Shown: piece by piece, positions 35,053 to 43,929 of the stretch
How the letters are laid out: each line of letters opens with the position of its first letter
How positions within the stretch are numbered: the first letter of the stretch is position 1
Assembly: GCA_964613215.1 (NCBI GenBank)
Contig: CAZTHK010000013.1
Coordinates: 1 to 64,000 of the forward strand
DNA: 64,000 nt
Direction: 5' to 3'
Source of the DNA: CAZTHK01 sp964613215
GTDB lineage: Bacteria; Krumholzibacteriota; Krumholzibacteriia; Krumholzibacteriales; CAZTHK01
Notes under the pieces: model-generated
The model's input: the letters and a program-made list of their open reading frames with translations, nothing else
Database searches by the model: none
Told to the model about the DNA's origin: nothing
Position numbers and translations under genes: made by a program

Positions 35053-35106
35053 GACGGCCGGACAGGTTAATTTGGAATAATATGTAAAAGGACAGGCGGG
35101 TGATTT

Positions 35107-35523
35107 ATGATCAACGTGCGTAAGACCATAAGGGGAGGCGACAGGGGAGTGAACATCAACATCAGTCCCCTTATCGATATGGTGTTTCTGCTTCTGATAT
35201 TCTTTGTGGTTACCACCAGCTTTGTAAAGGAAGCAGGGATAGATGTACAGAAATCCACCGCCGCCACCGCCGAAGTAAAGGAGAGGGGTAACATTCTGAT
35301 CGGAGTGTCTTCTGAGGGGCATGTCTATATGGAAGGCAAGAGGATAGACATAAGAAGTGTCCGCAGCCTGGTGGAGAGGGCCCTGGCGGAAGATCCGGAG
35401 AGCGGAATTGTGGTGGTAGCGGACAAGTACAGTGAAACCGGATCCATCATCAAGGTGATGGATCAGTGCAGGATGGCTGGAGCAAAGAATGTTAGCCTGG
35501 CGGCGAAACGGGGGGAGGAGTAA
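35107..35523 (+). CDS. exbD: ExbD-type biopolymer transport protein
   Basis: 138 residues. The single TM helix ISPLIDMVFLLLIFFVVTTS holds the essential proton-relay aspartate. A periplasmic domain follows with GVSSEGHVYMEGKRI and the C-terminal IIKVMDQCRMAGAKNVSLA helix-strand unit. It works with ExbB and TonB and is separated from exbB by 54 nt. All family hallmarks are present. Confidence 0.94.
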   Translation: MINVRKTIRGGDRGVNINISPLIDMVFLLLIFFVVTTSFVKEAGIDVQKSTAATAEVKERGNILIGVSSEGHVYMEGKRIDIRSVRSLVERALAEDPESGIVVVADKYSETGSIIKVMDQCRMAGAKNVSLAAKRGEE

Positions 35524-35528
35524 TCCTG

Positions 35529-36155
35529 ATGAGGATGGGGGGGCTTAAATGGGTAGTTCCCGCCCTGCTGGGCGCTATATTTATCAATATCTGTCTTATG
35601 GCTCTGGCTTCATTCCTCTCTCATGAACGGGGTATTCCCGAGGATGCTATCAATCCCGTCCCCATAAGCCTGGTAAAGCTTGCTCCACCCGAACCTCCCC
35701 AGCCGGAGGATGTACAGGAGCTTAAAAAGCCGCAGCCCCAGAACAAGGACGATTTCAAGCCCGACCTGGTAAAGCCTCAGCTGTCCCGGAGCTCCGCAGG
35801 GCTGGATCCGGGAGTGGTGGTGAATCTGGGCAATGTTGAAGGGGGTGGCATACAGCAGGAGGAATTCGTCTTCGAGGCGTACGAACTGGATCAACCCCCT
35901 CAGGTAATAGTGAGAGTGCCTCCGGTATATCCATACAAGGCCCGGGAGCAGGGGATAGAGGGCATAGTTCAGATAAAGGTGCTGGTAAACACCGACGGAA
36001 CGGTGGGAAAACTGCATATTCTGGATGCCCGCCCGGAGGGATACTTCGAAAAATCGGTGATCAGAGCTGTTCCCAACTGGAAGTTCAATCCGGGAAAGAT
36101 AGAAGGAGAGGCTGTTACTGCCTGGGTGGTGACCAATGTAAGGTTCCAGCTTTAA
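35529..36155 (+). CDS. tonB: TonB energy-transducing protein
   Basis: 208 residues. One N-terminal TM (WVVPALLGAIFINICLMALA) is followed by a Pro/Glu/Lys spacer (PPEPPQPEDVQELKKPQPQ) and the TonB C-terminal domain at about 125-208: PPQVIVRVPPVYPYKAREQG, VQIKVLVNTDGTVGKLHI, FEKSVIRAVPNWKFNPG and VTAWVVTNVRFQL. The short spacer is like TonB2 proteins, which rely on TtpC. It transmits energy to outer-membrane receptors such as the one encoded divergently. Confidence 0.94.
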   Translation: MRMGGLKWVVPALLGAIFINICLMALASFLSHERGIPEDAINPVPISLVKLAPPEPPQPEDVQELKKPQPQNKDDFKPDLVKPQLSRSSAGLDPGVVVNLGNVEGGGIQQEEFVFEAYELDQPPQVIVRVPPVYPYKAREQGIEGIVQIKVLVNTDGTVGKLHILDARPEGYFEKSVIRAVPNWKFNPGKIEGEAVTAWVVTNVRFQL

Positions 36156-36177
36156 CGCCCCGGCTGGAGGAAGGAAT

Positions 36178-37380
36178 ATGTTCAAGAGTATTACAACCAC
36201 CATATTTTTAATCATCAGCCTGCTGAGCTTATCGGTTGCCGCAGCCCCGGCGGCGGGTAATGATGCGGATGAGCTGGAAACTGTCTCTGATCTTCCCCGC
36301 AAGAGCAGGCTGGCCCTGTTCAACTCCCGGAAGGCGGTGGAAGAGGAAGAATTCGGCAGGGCGGCGGAAATACTGGAGAAGTTCCTGAGGGAAAACCCGG
36401 ATAACGACCATTACATCATAAGATCATACCTGGGAATGTATATGGCCAGACTGGAGAATAGGGAAGAGGCGCTAAAGCACTACCGCAGGTCGGTGGAGCT
36501 GGAACCGCGTTACTCTCAGGGCTGGCTCAATCTGGGAGAGACCGCCTATCAGATGGAGCAGTACTCCCTGGCCGCCCGGGCCATCCTTAAGGGCTTCGAA
36601 CTGAGCGCAGACAGAAAAGCCCATCTTCTTCATTATGCTGCCGCCGCATACATCATGGGGGGAGAGCATATCAGGGCGGTGGACCTGCTGGAGGAGCTGA
36701 TATCGGGCAGGTACGGCCAGCCCGGGCTGAAATGGTACCGGGCTCTGATTTCAGCCTGTCTGGATGCAAAGGTTATCGGAAGGGGAGAAAGGGCAATAGA
36801 GAGCATGATAGATCACTTTCCCGGCAATCCGGATGCCTGGAAACTGGCCTTCCGGTTCTATGCCGGCAGCGGGGACTACCGTCAGGCCGCCGTTGCGCTG
36901 ACCATCGTGGGCTACCTGCGTCCTCTGGAGCCTGATGAGCGGGTTCAGCTGGGGGATATGTACAACGCAATAGGTGTGCCGGCGGAAGCGAGCGGATACT
37001 ACAGCGAAGCTGTATCGGATACCAGCCCGGCCAGGGATTTCGAGAAACTGGCCTCGGCTTATCTGGCCGCCTACGATTATGACCAGGCTCTTTCCACCCT
37101 GAAAAGGGCTCTGGCCAGAAAGCCCACCGTGCGGTTGTGGGCCCTTCTGGGTGACCTCCACTATATGGATGATAATTACCGGGAGGCATACAGGGCCTTC
37201 GGGGAGTGCGTCCGGATGGACCCGGACTACGGCCGTGCCTATCTGATGATGGGGTACTGTGCCCTGGAGATGGGTGAGGTGGACGAGGCCATAGAGAGGC
37301 TCAACACCGCCACAGGATTCTCCGAATACAGAAACACCGCCATGAAGCTGCTCCGGCGGGCGGAAACACAGGCCAATTGA
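36178..37380 (+). CDS. Exported TPR-repeat protein of the TonB operon
   Basis: 400 residues with a signal peptide (ends SVAAAPAAG). About eight TPR units follow, for example AEILEKFLRENPDN, ALKHYRRSVELEPRYSQGW, QYSLAARAILKGFELSA and YREAYRAFGECVRMDPDYG. It is the last gene of the operon, 22 nt after tonB. TPR proteins occupy the same position in DUF3450/TtpC loci of other bacteria; a periplasmic scaffold for the TonB complex or its receptors is likely. Confidence 0.88.
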   Translation: MFKSITTTIFLIISLLSLSVAAAPAAGNDADELETVSDLPRKSRLALFNSRKAVEEEEFGRAAEILEKFLRENPDNDHYIIRSYLGMYMARLENREEALKHYRRSVELEPRYSQGWLNLGETAYQMEQYSLAARAILKGFELSADRKAHLLHYAAAAYIMGGEHIRAVDLLEELISGRYGQPGLKWYRALISACLDAKVIGRGERAIESMIDHFPGNPDAWKLAFRFYAGSGDYRQAAVALTIVGYLRPLEPDERVQLGDMYNAIGVPAEASGYYSEAVSDTSPARDFEKLASAYLAAYDYDQALSTLKRALARKPTVRLWALLGDLHYMDDNYREAYRAFGECVRMDPDYGRAYLMMGYCALEMGEVDEAIERLNTATGFSEYRNTAMKLLRRAETQAN

Positions 37381-37592
37381 GTCAGTTTGACTAATCTTTA
37401 ATTTCAGCTACGGCTAATTCTTATTTATATATCACTGCTGCTACCACTCCGGAGCGACCTTCCGGCGGTCTTTGTTGATGAGGCGGGAGGATTCGGAACA
37501 GTAGCGGATTTTACCATTGCAATCCCGACAGTGCTGTGATAAAAGTAACCAGGGGCTCTTTTAGAAATTTAACATTAAACAAGGAGGTATTG

Positions 37593-38867
37593 ATGTCCAG
37601 ATTCAGAGTTCTACTGGTTGTATTGCCTTTTATCGTTTTTCTTTCCCCACTGCTTCCGGCTCAGGAGGAGCAGGTACCGGAGTGTTTCAGAAACCTGCCC
37701 CCCGGTATATCCATAAAGAGGTCATTCTATGCCCCTCCGGAGAAATTCGAAGCTATAGGCAAGAAATTCGGAGTGGAGATAGAGAGGGTATCAAACACTA
37801 TTTTAAGAGCTTATGGAGGAGAAATTCAGATAAACATAGTTAAGACTTCCTCTTCTGCGGATGCTGAGAAATTTTATCAGCTGTTGCTCAAGGTGCACCG
37901 GGGGGATACTACCAGGTGTTTGCGCAAGGGCTTGCTTGTTTATGAGTTCCATAAGGCTGGCGGCCTGTTGGTGAAAAAGGTGGCTTCGGAACTGGGAATT
38001 ATTGAGAGTGATATCGATTTATCCGGCGGGATGTGCTACCGGGTAACAGCAGATATAGCTCTGGTTGAAAAACCTGACTATATGACTGCTAATGAGTTGA
38101 CCAACATCTTTTTCAACGTGGATAAAGCTGAAAATAGAGAGGAAGTGAAAGGCCGGATAAGAGAAATGGCGGAAAGCTACCAGTTCGGAAATTCTCTGAT
38201 GCTGCGGAATCCCCGGCTGGGAGGTATAAAGTACAGTTTCGAGCCGGAGCCGGTAAAGGAGGAGGAGCTCAACGGAGGAACGGTGAAATACTATTTCCGG
38301 GATGAAAAGAAACGGTTCGGGGTTCCCTATGTGACTGTATCCATGGAAATACCGGCCAATGATAGTCTGTTGTTGCCAACGGGCAGGAAGCCGGATCCCT
38401 CTCTGGTTTGTGCCACCGATCACTGGCCTGCTGATAACCCTGAGATAGGGGATTTAGCCCGTGAGATTACTGCAGGGACACAGACGGTGGAGGAGAGAGT
38501 CGAAGCAATACTCAAGTGGCTTGAGCCCGGCCGGAATATCGAGCTGGGAGAAAAGAAGGGGACCCGGTGGGGGGTTGATAATGTGCTGGAGAACAGGAGG
38601 GGACGCTGCTGTGATTTTTCTGATCTGTTCATTACCCTTTGCCGCTCGCTTGATATACCCTCCAGGCTGGTAGGAGGTTGGGTGTACCAGACAGCAGGGC
38701 ACGCATGGGTGGAGGTGCTTATAGAGGGAGAGGGATGGAGGCAGGTTGATCCCACCACAGGGAGGATATCCGACTTCGGGGCTTTTTATATCCCCTATTT
38801 TACTTCCGAAACGGGGGATATGCCATTTCTGTATATTTCGAAGCCGGCCGTCGAAGTTCTGAAATAA
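37593..38867 (+). CDS. Secreted transglutaminase-like protein
   Basis: 424 residues from MSRFRVLLVVLPFIVFLSPL, with AAGGAGG upstream; a start 19 codons earlier lacks a ribosome site. Signal peptide ends LLPAQ. The C-terminal half has the transglutaminase-like core: NRRGRCCDFSDLFITLCRSL (catalytic Cys in the RCCDF turn), AGHAWVEVLIEG (His) and RQVDPTTGRI (Asp), completing the triad. The N-terminal ~230 residues match no family I recognise. Such exported enzymes act as peptidases or cross-linkers on proteins or peptidoglycan. Separate promoter likely, since 210 nt separate it from the TPR gene. Confidence 0.82.
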   Translation: MSRFRVLLVVLPFIVFLSPLLPAQEEQVPECFRNLPPGISIKRSFYAPPEKFEAIGKKFGVEIERVSNTILRAYGGEIQINIVKTSSSADAEKFYQLLLKVHRGDTTRCLRKGLLVYEFHKAGGLLVKKVASELGIIESDIDLSGGMCYRVTADIALVEKPDYMTANELTNIFFNVDKAENREEVKGRIREMAESYQFGNSLMLRNPRLGGIKYSFEPEPVKEEELNGGTVKYYFRDEKKRFGVPYVTVSMEIPANDSLLLPTGRKPDPSLVCATDHWPADNPEIGDLAREITAGTQTVEERVEAILKWLEPGRNIELGEKKGTRWGVDNVLENRRGRCCDFSDLFITLCRSLDIPSRLVGGWVYQTAGHAWVEVLIEGEGWRQVDPTTGRISDFGAFYIPYFTSETGDMPFLYISKPAVEVLK

Positions 38868-38893
38868 GAATCTGACAGCCGGCTTCCTGTTTT
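38840..38893 (+). terminator. Terminator overlapping the end of the transglutaminase gene
   Basis: GAAGCCGGC inside the last codons pairs with GCCGGCTTC downstream (9 bp), followed by CTGTTTTGG. It separates convergent genes and probably ends the plus-strand transcript. Confidence 0.5.
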
Positions 38894-38924
38894 GGTTGTT
38901 TCAAATCACGGGGGAAAACATTTC

Positions 38925-39536
38925 CTAATCCCATTTGAAGTAATATACCGTGCTTGCCGAGAAGATCAGCAGGGAGAGAAAGAAGTACGACATGAACCAT
39001 ACCCTCCCCTGAATCTGCAGGGTGCCGGATGTTGAGATGAAGAAGAATATCAGCAGCAGCCCGGTTACCACCGCCCAGGTAGTGGCTGCGGCTCTCTTTA
39101 TATTCTCCACCTGCTTTTCGTCCAGAATATCGGTGATCTCCTCTGTCTGGCGGATCTTCATGATCAGTCCCCAGTAGCCGTACATCAAGGCGAAGGGTAT
39201 GAATATCAGCTCGAAGAGATGAAGTTCCACTATCTTCTGAGGCCACATCAGCGTAGCTGCAAGCCCGGCCAGACCGCATATAATACCGCAGACAGAGGTA
39301 GCGGTATATACCCCCTCGGTCATTCTTACTCTCCGGGCAATCCTGGTTCCGGGTATAATAAGATAGGATGCCACACCGCCGAAGATCAGCAGGAGCACCA
39401 CTCCCTTGATGATCTTTTCATAGACGGTTGCTTTTCCGCTCTCCTCCCCTCCCTGCTGAAGTCCCAGGGCGCCCAGTATGACTGCTATGGTAATGGCGGA
39501 GACGATTGCGGTCTGATATCTTCCGGAAATTGCCAT
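38925..39536 (-). CDS. Six-helix membrane protein of unknown function
   Basis: 203 residues with about six hydrophobic segments (for example AIVSAITIAVILGALGL, IIKGVVLLLIFGGVASYLII, GIICGLAGLAATLMW, LIFIPFALMYGYWGLIM). No catalytic motif is seen. A charged segment, RQTEEITDILDEKQVENIKR, lies between TM4 and TM5. It follows a small XRE regulator by 14 nt, a common pairing (regulator plus DUF2178-like membrane protein) whose function is unknown to me. Confidence 0.7.
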   Translation of the reverse strand: MAISGRYQTAIVSAITIAVILGALGLQQGGEESGKATVYEKIIKGVVLLLIFGGVASYLIIPGTRIARRVRMTEGVYTATSVCGIICGLAGLAATLMWPQKIVELHLFELIFIPFALMYGYWGLIMKIRQTEEITDILDEKQVENIKRAAATTWAVVTGLLLIFFFISTSGTLQIQGRVWFMSYFFLSLLIFSASTVYYFKWD

Positions 39537-39550
39537 GATGTACGCTCCTT

Positions 39551-39769
39551 TCAGGAATCGTTATCTTCGGTTATATAAAAGATCTCCTCTACCGGTTTTT
39601 CGAAAAACCCGGCCAGTTTGAGGGCCAGCAGGGTGGAGGGGACATACTTTCCCTTCTCCAGGGAGATAATGGTCTGGCGGGTCACCCCCACCTCCTCCGC
39701 CAGAGCAGCCTGGGTCATCTCTCCCCGGCTGAAACGCAGCTGACGGAGGTTGTTGCCCAGTTTCACCAT
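39551..39769 (-). CDS. Small XRE-family regulator
   Basis: 72 residues from MVKLGNNLRQLRFSRGEMTQ, with AAAGGAGGTCGG directly upstream; an earlier ATG lies over the promoter. The HTH is TQAALAEEVGVTRQTIISLE followed by KGKYVPSTLLALKLAGFFE, typical of YozG/Cro-like single-domain regulators. It probably autoregulates through the inverted repeat in its promoter and controls the membrane protein downstream. Confidence 0.88.
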   Translation of the reverse strand: MVKLGNNLRQLRFSRGEMTQAALAEEVGVTRQTIISLEKGKYVPSTLLALKLAGFFEKPVEEIFYITEDNDS

Positions 39770-39802
39770 CCGACCTCCTTTTATGTTATCCTTGTTAACC
39801 AT

Positions 39803-39840
39803 GCTTTACAAATAGTAAAGCATACTATACATTTTGTCAA
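39803..39840 (-). promoter_or_regulatory. Promoter with perfect palindromic operator for the XRE gene
   Basis: TTGACA (39835-39840) and TACTAT (39812-39817) are 17 nt apart. GCTTTAC and GTAAAGC (7-bp arms, 5-nt spacer, 39803-39821) overlap the -10 box, an ideal site for autorepression. Confidence 0.6.
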
Positions 39841-40036
39841 GTATTTTTTTCATTTTTGTATATAGCCGGTCCATCTGTGAGAGATACCGGCCTGCTCCTG
39901 CGGGCAATATGCATCCCTGCCGCAGGTCGCTTATACATAGAAAAGTACAGATTTATTTGAAATTTATCTGAAACAGAACTTTAAGGAAGTCAGTCCCGCT
40001 GCAGAATATCCTGACTGAAGATATCCAGGTAGTAAC

Positions 40037-40738
40037 TTACTGAATACCGCTCTGATCCAGAATCACGTACTTACTCTCCGGATGGTTAGCTTTCCACTGG
40101 TCCCAGCTGGTCTTGACCGAAGGGTACATATCCAGCCTCTGGTCGGCGAAGACCCCGCTGATGCAGGTATAGACGCAGTTGTTTTCCCCCCTGATGTCCA
40201 TACAGAACCACATGCTTTCTGTTTCATAGTCGTACAGCACGAAACGGGAGCCGTAGGTCCAGCCGCTGGCACTCAAGGTAATTACTCCGTTATTGATTTC
40301 CCTGCTGCACACGGCAGCCAGATCCTGGAGTGGTCAGTATGTGACAGCAAGGTGAACACCTCCCACAGAATCATTGACCACCTCGTGGGATGAGAGGGGA
40401 GTGATTGGATATGCCCTGGCATCGCCTTCGATACTCACCCCTATGACCCTGAATTTCTGGTTGGCCGGGGGATAACCCTCCTGCCCGGGGGAAAGCATCT
40501 CCGGCATGTTTACAGGAGTGAAGGCATTGGGCCCCAGTCCGAACATGAAAGAATCCCTCTCCAGGCCGTAACGGTGGACAGCGTGAGTGATGTCCCACTC
40601 CTTGCCGGTCTGGTCTACTATCACTATGGTACTGTCACCCGGATAGGAAAGTGAGCCGGGTGCGCTGTTATCATCATCACAGAATGTGACAGAGATGACC
40701 ATCAGTGTGACTACGGTGAATTTGAGTAAATTAATCAT
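40037..40738 (-). CDS. DUF3179 protein with in-frame UGA at the conserved cysteine (candidate selenoprotein)
   Basis: Read through one UGA the frame gives 233 residues. The N-terminal signal is MINLLKFTVVTLMVISVTF; then GDARAYPITPLSSHEVVNDS and VGGVHLAVTY match DUF3179. UGA (40334-40336) falls exactly where the family has the cysteine of TYCPL; the frame continues PLQDLAAVCSREINNGVI, GWTYGSRFVLYDYETESMWF and YPSVKTSWDQWKANHP to a natural TAA. No other stop or frameshift occurs in the 98 downstream codons. A hairpin with a bacterial SECIS-like loop lies 20 nt after the UGA. A recent nonsense mutation is the main alternative; two truncated pieces would result. Confidence 0.6.
40304..40318 (-). 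promoter_or_regulatory. Possible bacterial SECIS hairpin
   Basis: In the mRNA, GCUGC pairs perfectly with GCAGC around the loop CGUGU. The apical loop starts 20 nt after the UGA and has G in its second position, both within the usual limits for bacterial SECIS elements. The stem can extend by U-G and C-G pairs below a G-A mismatch. Confidence 0.4.
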
Positions 40739-40761
40739 TTTATTTTTTAATCTCCTTTCTG

Positions 40762-41574
40762 TTATCCATCCGATGACCAGGGGGTGCGGAAATCGGGATA
40801 GAGGGTGAGGCCGCCGCAGGCAAAGATGGTCTGGTCGGTGATGTATGAGGAGTCGTCAGAGGCCAGGAAGGCAAACACTCCCGCTATCTCTTCCGGTGAA
40901 GCCGCCCTTCCCGGTGGCATATGGCTTTCCGCCTTCGCTCTGACCTCGGGGTCGTCCTCCCAGGATCTGTTGATGGGTGTAACCACAGCCCCCGGTCCCA
41001 CCGCATTAACCCTTATATTCCGGCCGGCGTATTCCAGAGCAAGTGTCCTGGTAAGATTTCCCATCCCCGATTTGCTGACTGAATAACCAAGGTATTCCGG
41101 TTTGGGAATAATCTGGTGAACACTGGAATCGTTGATTATGACTCCACTCTCCTCACGGGACAGAAAATGCCTGATAGCCCGCCGGGCACAGAGGTAGCTA
41201 CCCCTGAGATTAACAGCTAATACCTTATCGAAGTCTTCCGGGGTGGATTGGTGGGAGGGGGAAGAGATCTGAATGCCGGCATTGTTGACCAGGATATCCA
41301 GTCTCCCCCAGTGGCCCAGTATGGTATCGAACATCTCCTCCACCTGATCCTGGTCCGAGACATCCGTCTGGACCATAATGTCGCGGCAACCTGCCTTGCG
41401 GATCTCCTCGCAGGCTTCCCTGACCAGGTTTTCTGCTTCTCTGGCCTGTCCCGGACCTTTGAGATAATTTATGGCCACATTGGCACCCTCCCGGGCAAAC
41501 CGAACCGCTATGGCCTTACCTATCCCTGAGGAGCTTCCGGTAATCAGGGCATTTCTGTATTCCAATCGTTTCAT
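40762..41574 (-). CDS. Short-chain dehydrogenase (glucose 1-dehydrogenase-like)
   Basis: 270 residues. Classical SDR: TGSSSGIGKAIAVRFAREGA (cofactor loop), NNAGIQ, the catalytic Ser in INDSSVHQII, and YSVSKSGMGNLTRT (YxxxK). The PGAVVTPINRSW segment and the ending DQTIFACGGLTLYPDFR match glucose 1-dehydrogenase-type members. The residue after the second strand is N-Y-L, which favours NADP over NAD. Its ATG overlaps the stop of the GH15 gene, so the two are coupled: an enzyme releasing glucose next to one oxidising it would make sense. Confidence 0.9.
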   Translation of the reverse strand: MKRLEYRNALITGSSSGIGKAIAVRFAREGANVAINYLKGPGQAREAENLVREACEEIRKAGCRDIMVQTDVSDQDQVEEMFDTILGHWGRLDILVNNAGIQISSPSHQSTPEDFDKVLAVNLRGSYLCARRAIRHFLSREESGVIINDSSVHQIIPKPEYLGYSVSKSGMGNLTRTLALEYAGRNIRVNAVGPGAVVTPINRSWEDDPEVRAKAESHMPPGRAASPEEIAGVFAFLASDDSSYITDQTIFACGGLTLYPDFRTPWSSDG

Positions 41575-42899
41575 TCTTCTTCCTTTCCCACCGGTTCCGG
41601 GCCCTTCTGTTTTCCGCCCCTGGCATTACCCAGATAGAGGGCGCTGTTGATCAGCCCTATATGACTGAAGGCCTGGGGATAGTTCCCCAGGTGTGCTCCC
41701 GTTTCAGGTTCGATCTCTTCCGCCAGAAGCCCGAGAGGGCTTGCCGATTCCAGCACCTTCCCGAACAGCTTTTCCGCCTCTTCCAGCCGGCCGGAAAGGG
41801 TAAGAGAATCCACCAGCCAGAAGGTACAGAGTATAAAAACACCCTCCCTGCCGGAGAGACCGTCTTCACCCAGATAGCGGTAAACCAGCCCCCGCGGTGA
41901 GGTAAGCTCTTTCATGGTAGCATCGATGGTGGATTGAACCCTGTGATCTCTGAAAGGCAGTAACCCCATTACCGGTATGAGCAGGCTGGTGGCATCCAGG
42001 ATATCCGAGCCGTACGACTGAACGAAACTGCCGATACTTTGATTGTATCCCCTTTCCAGAATAGCCTGGCGGACATTCTCTCTTTCCCGCTTCCAGTTAT
42101 TCTCCGGTTTCTTGTTCTCTCCCTCTGTGGCGATTCTTATTGCCCTGTCCAGGGCTACCCAGCACATCAGCTTGGAGCTGATGAAATGACGGGGCTGGCC
42201 CCTGATCTCCCATATCCCGGAATCGGGCGTATTCCAGACCCGGCACACATGGTCAGCTATCTTTCTTGCGAACTGCCAGGTGCTGTCGTCGATGCTCTCG
42301 CCGTACCTGGTGGTTTCATAGATTCCATTTACCATTTCCCCGTATATATCCAGCTGCAGCTGCTCCGAGGCTGCGTTTCCAATCCTGACCGGACGGGAAT
42401 TCATGTATCCGGAGAGATGATCCAGCTCCCTTTCCTTCAGGCTCTGATCCCCGTGGAGACCGTACATTATCCTGAGATCCCGGGGATCGAAGGTCTCGGT
42501 GCATATATCCATCAACCAGTTCATGTATGATCTGGCCTCCTCCACATGCCCCAGATTGTAGAGAGCCTGGACGGTGAAGCTACTGTCCCGTACCCAGCCG
42601 TACCGGTAGTCCCAGTTCCTCTCCCCACCGATCCATTCGGGAAGGGAGGTGGTGGGAGCAGCGGTTATACCGCCAGTCTCCGAGTGGGTCAGAAGCTTAA
42701 GCACCAGTCCGGACCTCACCATCAGATCATGCCAGGGACCGGCGGTGAATACACACTTCTCCGGCCCCTCGCACTGGTGAGCCCAGTTGCGCCAGAATGA
42801 TACGGTATCCTCCAGGGATTCCTGCAGGGAATTCCGGCTGGAGGAACTGGTTTCCTCTCCGATTATACCATATTGTTCGATTCTCTTGTAACCGGGCAT
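41571..42899 (-). CDS. GH15-family glycoside hydrolase lacking the N-terminal domain
   Basis: 442 residues against about 600 for glucoamylase/trehalase-type GH15 proteins. The opening YKRIEQYGIIGE matches the family start, but it is then joined almost directly to LEDTVSFWRNWAHQC, skipping the ~170-residue beta-sandwich. The (alpha/alpha)6 barrel is complete: ERNWDYRYGWVRDSSF, GEMVNGIYETTRYGESID, and LLAEEIEPETGAHLGNYPQA with the acidic pair of the active site, ending FSHIGLINSALYLGN. Likely acts on alpha-glucosides or trehalose in the cytoplasm. Whether it folds without the first domain is unclear. Confidence 0.85.
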   Translation of the reverse strand: MPGYKRIEQYGIIGEETSSSSRNSLQESLEDTVSFWRNWAHQCEGPEKCVFTAGPWHDLMVRSGLVLKLLTHSETGGITAAPTTSLPEWIGGERNWDYRYGWVRDSSFTVQALYNLGHVEEARSYMNWLMDICTETFDPRDLRIMYGLHGDQSLKERELDHLSGYMNSRPVRIGNAASEQLQLDIYGEMVNGIYETTRYGESIDDSTWQFARKIADHVCRVWNTPDSGIWEIRGQPRHFISSKLMCWVALDRAIRIATEGENKKPENNWKRERENVRQAILERGYNQSIGSFVQSYGSDILDATSLLIPVMGLLPFRDHRVQSTIDATMKELTSPRGLVYRYLGEDGLSGREGVFILCTFWLVDSLTLSGRLEEAEKLFGKVLESASPLGLLAEEIEPETGAHLGNYPQAFSHIGLINSALYLGNARGGKQKGPEPVGKEEE

Positions 42900-43111
42900 A
42901 ATAGTGCTCCATTTTAAATATCTTCGCTTTAAGCTATTATATTCCCCGGCACTTTAACCGAAAAAGCCTGAAGAAATGATACCGGAAATATTTTCGATAT
43001 TCAATTAATTTATAAAATTACAGTATGGGCCGATGGGATTCAGTAAGGGTATAAGCATATTGGCATCTCCTTTTAATACGGCAGGCACCATAAATCATTG
43101 GGACTGAATGA

Positions 43112-43798
43112 TCACATTATCCAATTTGCTATTATCAGGGGGGAGTACACCGCCACCCCCAGAAAGAAGTAGAGCGGTTTTCCTTCGGTCCCCCCTGGAA
43201 GTGAATGCCGAATCACAGAGAAGAGTATTCCGCCTATAATAAAACCCAGAAGGGATGTCTGGACCGCAGGACTGATGGAGGTATATATGAATCCTGCAAA
43301 AAGAACTCCCAGCAGGGTGGAGGAGGAAACCAGGATGTTGATTCCCGGGGAGGGATGTTTATGTACCGGCAGGGTATTGACTGCGGTAAAGATCATGACA
43401 GGAATAAAAAGCAGCAGGGCTTCTCCGAAACTCCGGCCGGCAAATTCCAGAATAATAATTCCCAGGATAAAGTGATAGGCGAAGGAGGCTGCCTGATTTT
43501 CAAATCCAAGCCGCTTTTCCAGGCGCTGGTGAGGGGAGTGCTGATAGATATATTTTTCTATCAGGTGTATTACCACGAATCCTGCCAGGAATGATAAAAA
43601 CATGAACCGGTTTATATGAACAGCCTGCTCGCTGAAATGGGGGATTAAATCGATAAATATGTAGGTGGTTGAAACTCCGGCGGAAAAGGAGATGACGTGG
43701 GTATAATACCTGCCACATACGCTGATGATGTTCTCGCTGAAAAACTGAACCACCCCCAGGAAGGAGGCGAGCATAATGGCTGATAATATAGCTTCCAT
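43112..43798 (-). CDS. ZIP-like integral membrane protein
   Basis: 228 residues with about eight hydrophobic segments. ISFSAGVSTTYIFIDLIPHF and FLSFLAGFVVIHLIEKYIYQ recall TM2-TM3 of ZIP metal transporters, and FAYHFILGIIILEFAGRSFG with EALLLFIPV recalls the TM4-TM5 metal site, but the usual HxxxE is imperfect. The ending is IIANWIM. Metal transport is possible; a non-transporting relative is the alternative. It starts about 130 nt downstream of a SIS-domain gene. Confidence 0.55.
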   Translation of the reverse strand: MEAILSAIMLASFLGVVQFFSENIISVCGRYYTHVISFSAGVSTTYIFIDLIPHFSEQAVHINRFMFLSFLAGFVVIHLIEKYIYQHSPHQRLEKRLGFENQAASFAYHFILGIIILEFAGRSFGEALLLFIPVMIFTAVNTLPVHKHPSPGINILVSSSTLLGVLFAGFIYTSISPAVQTSLLGFIIGGILFSVIRHSLPGGTEGKPLYFFLGVAVYSPLIIANWIM

Positions 43799-43929
43799 GG
43801 TTTTTCACTCCGCCAGTATGACAGGGTTCTTCTTACCGGATAATCGATAAATTGAAATTTCCGCTATTCCGGGAGCTCTCAGGAGGAGGTATTCCATCTT
43901 GGGAGCGAAGACAATTTCAATCATACCGT

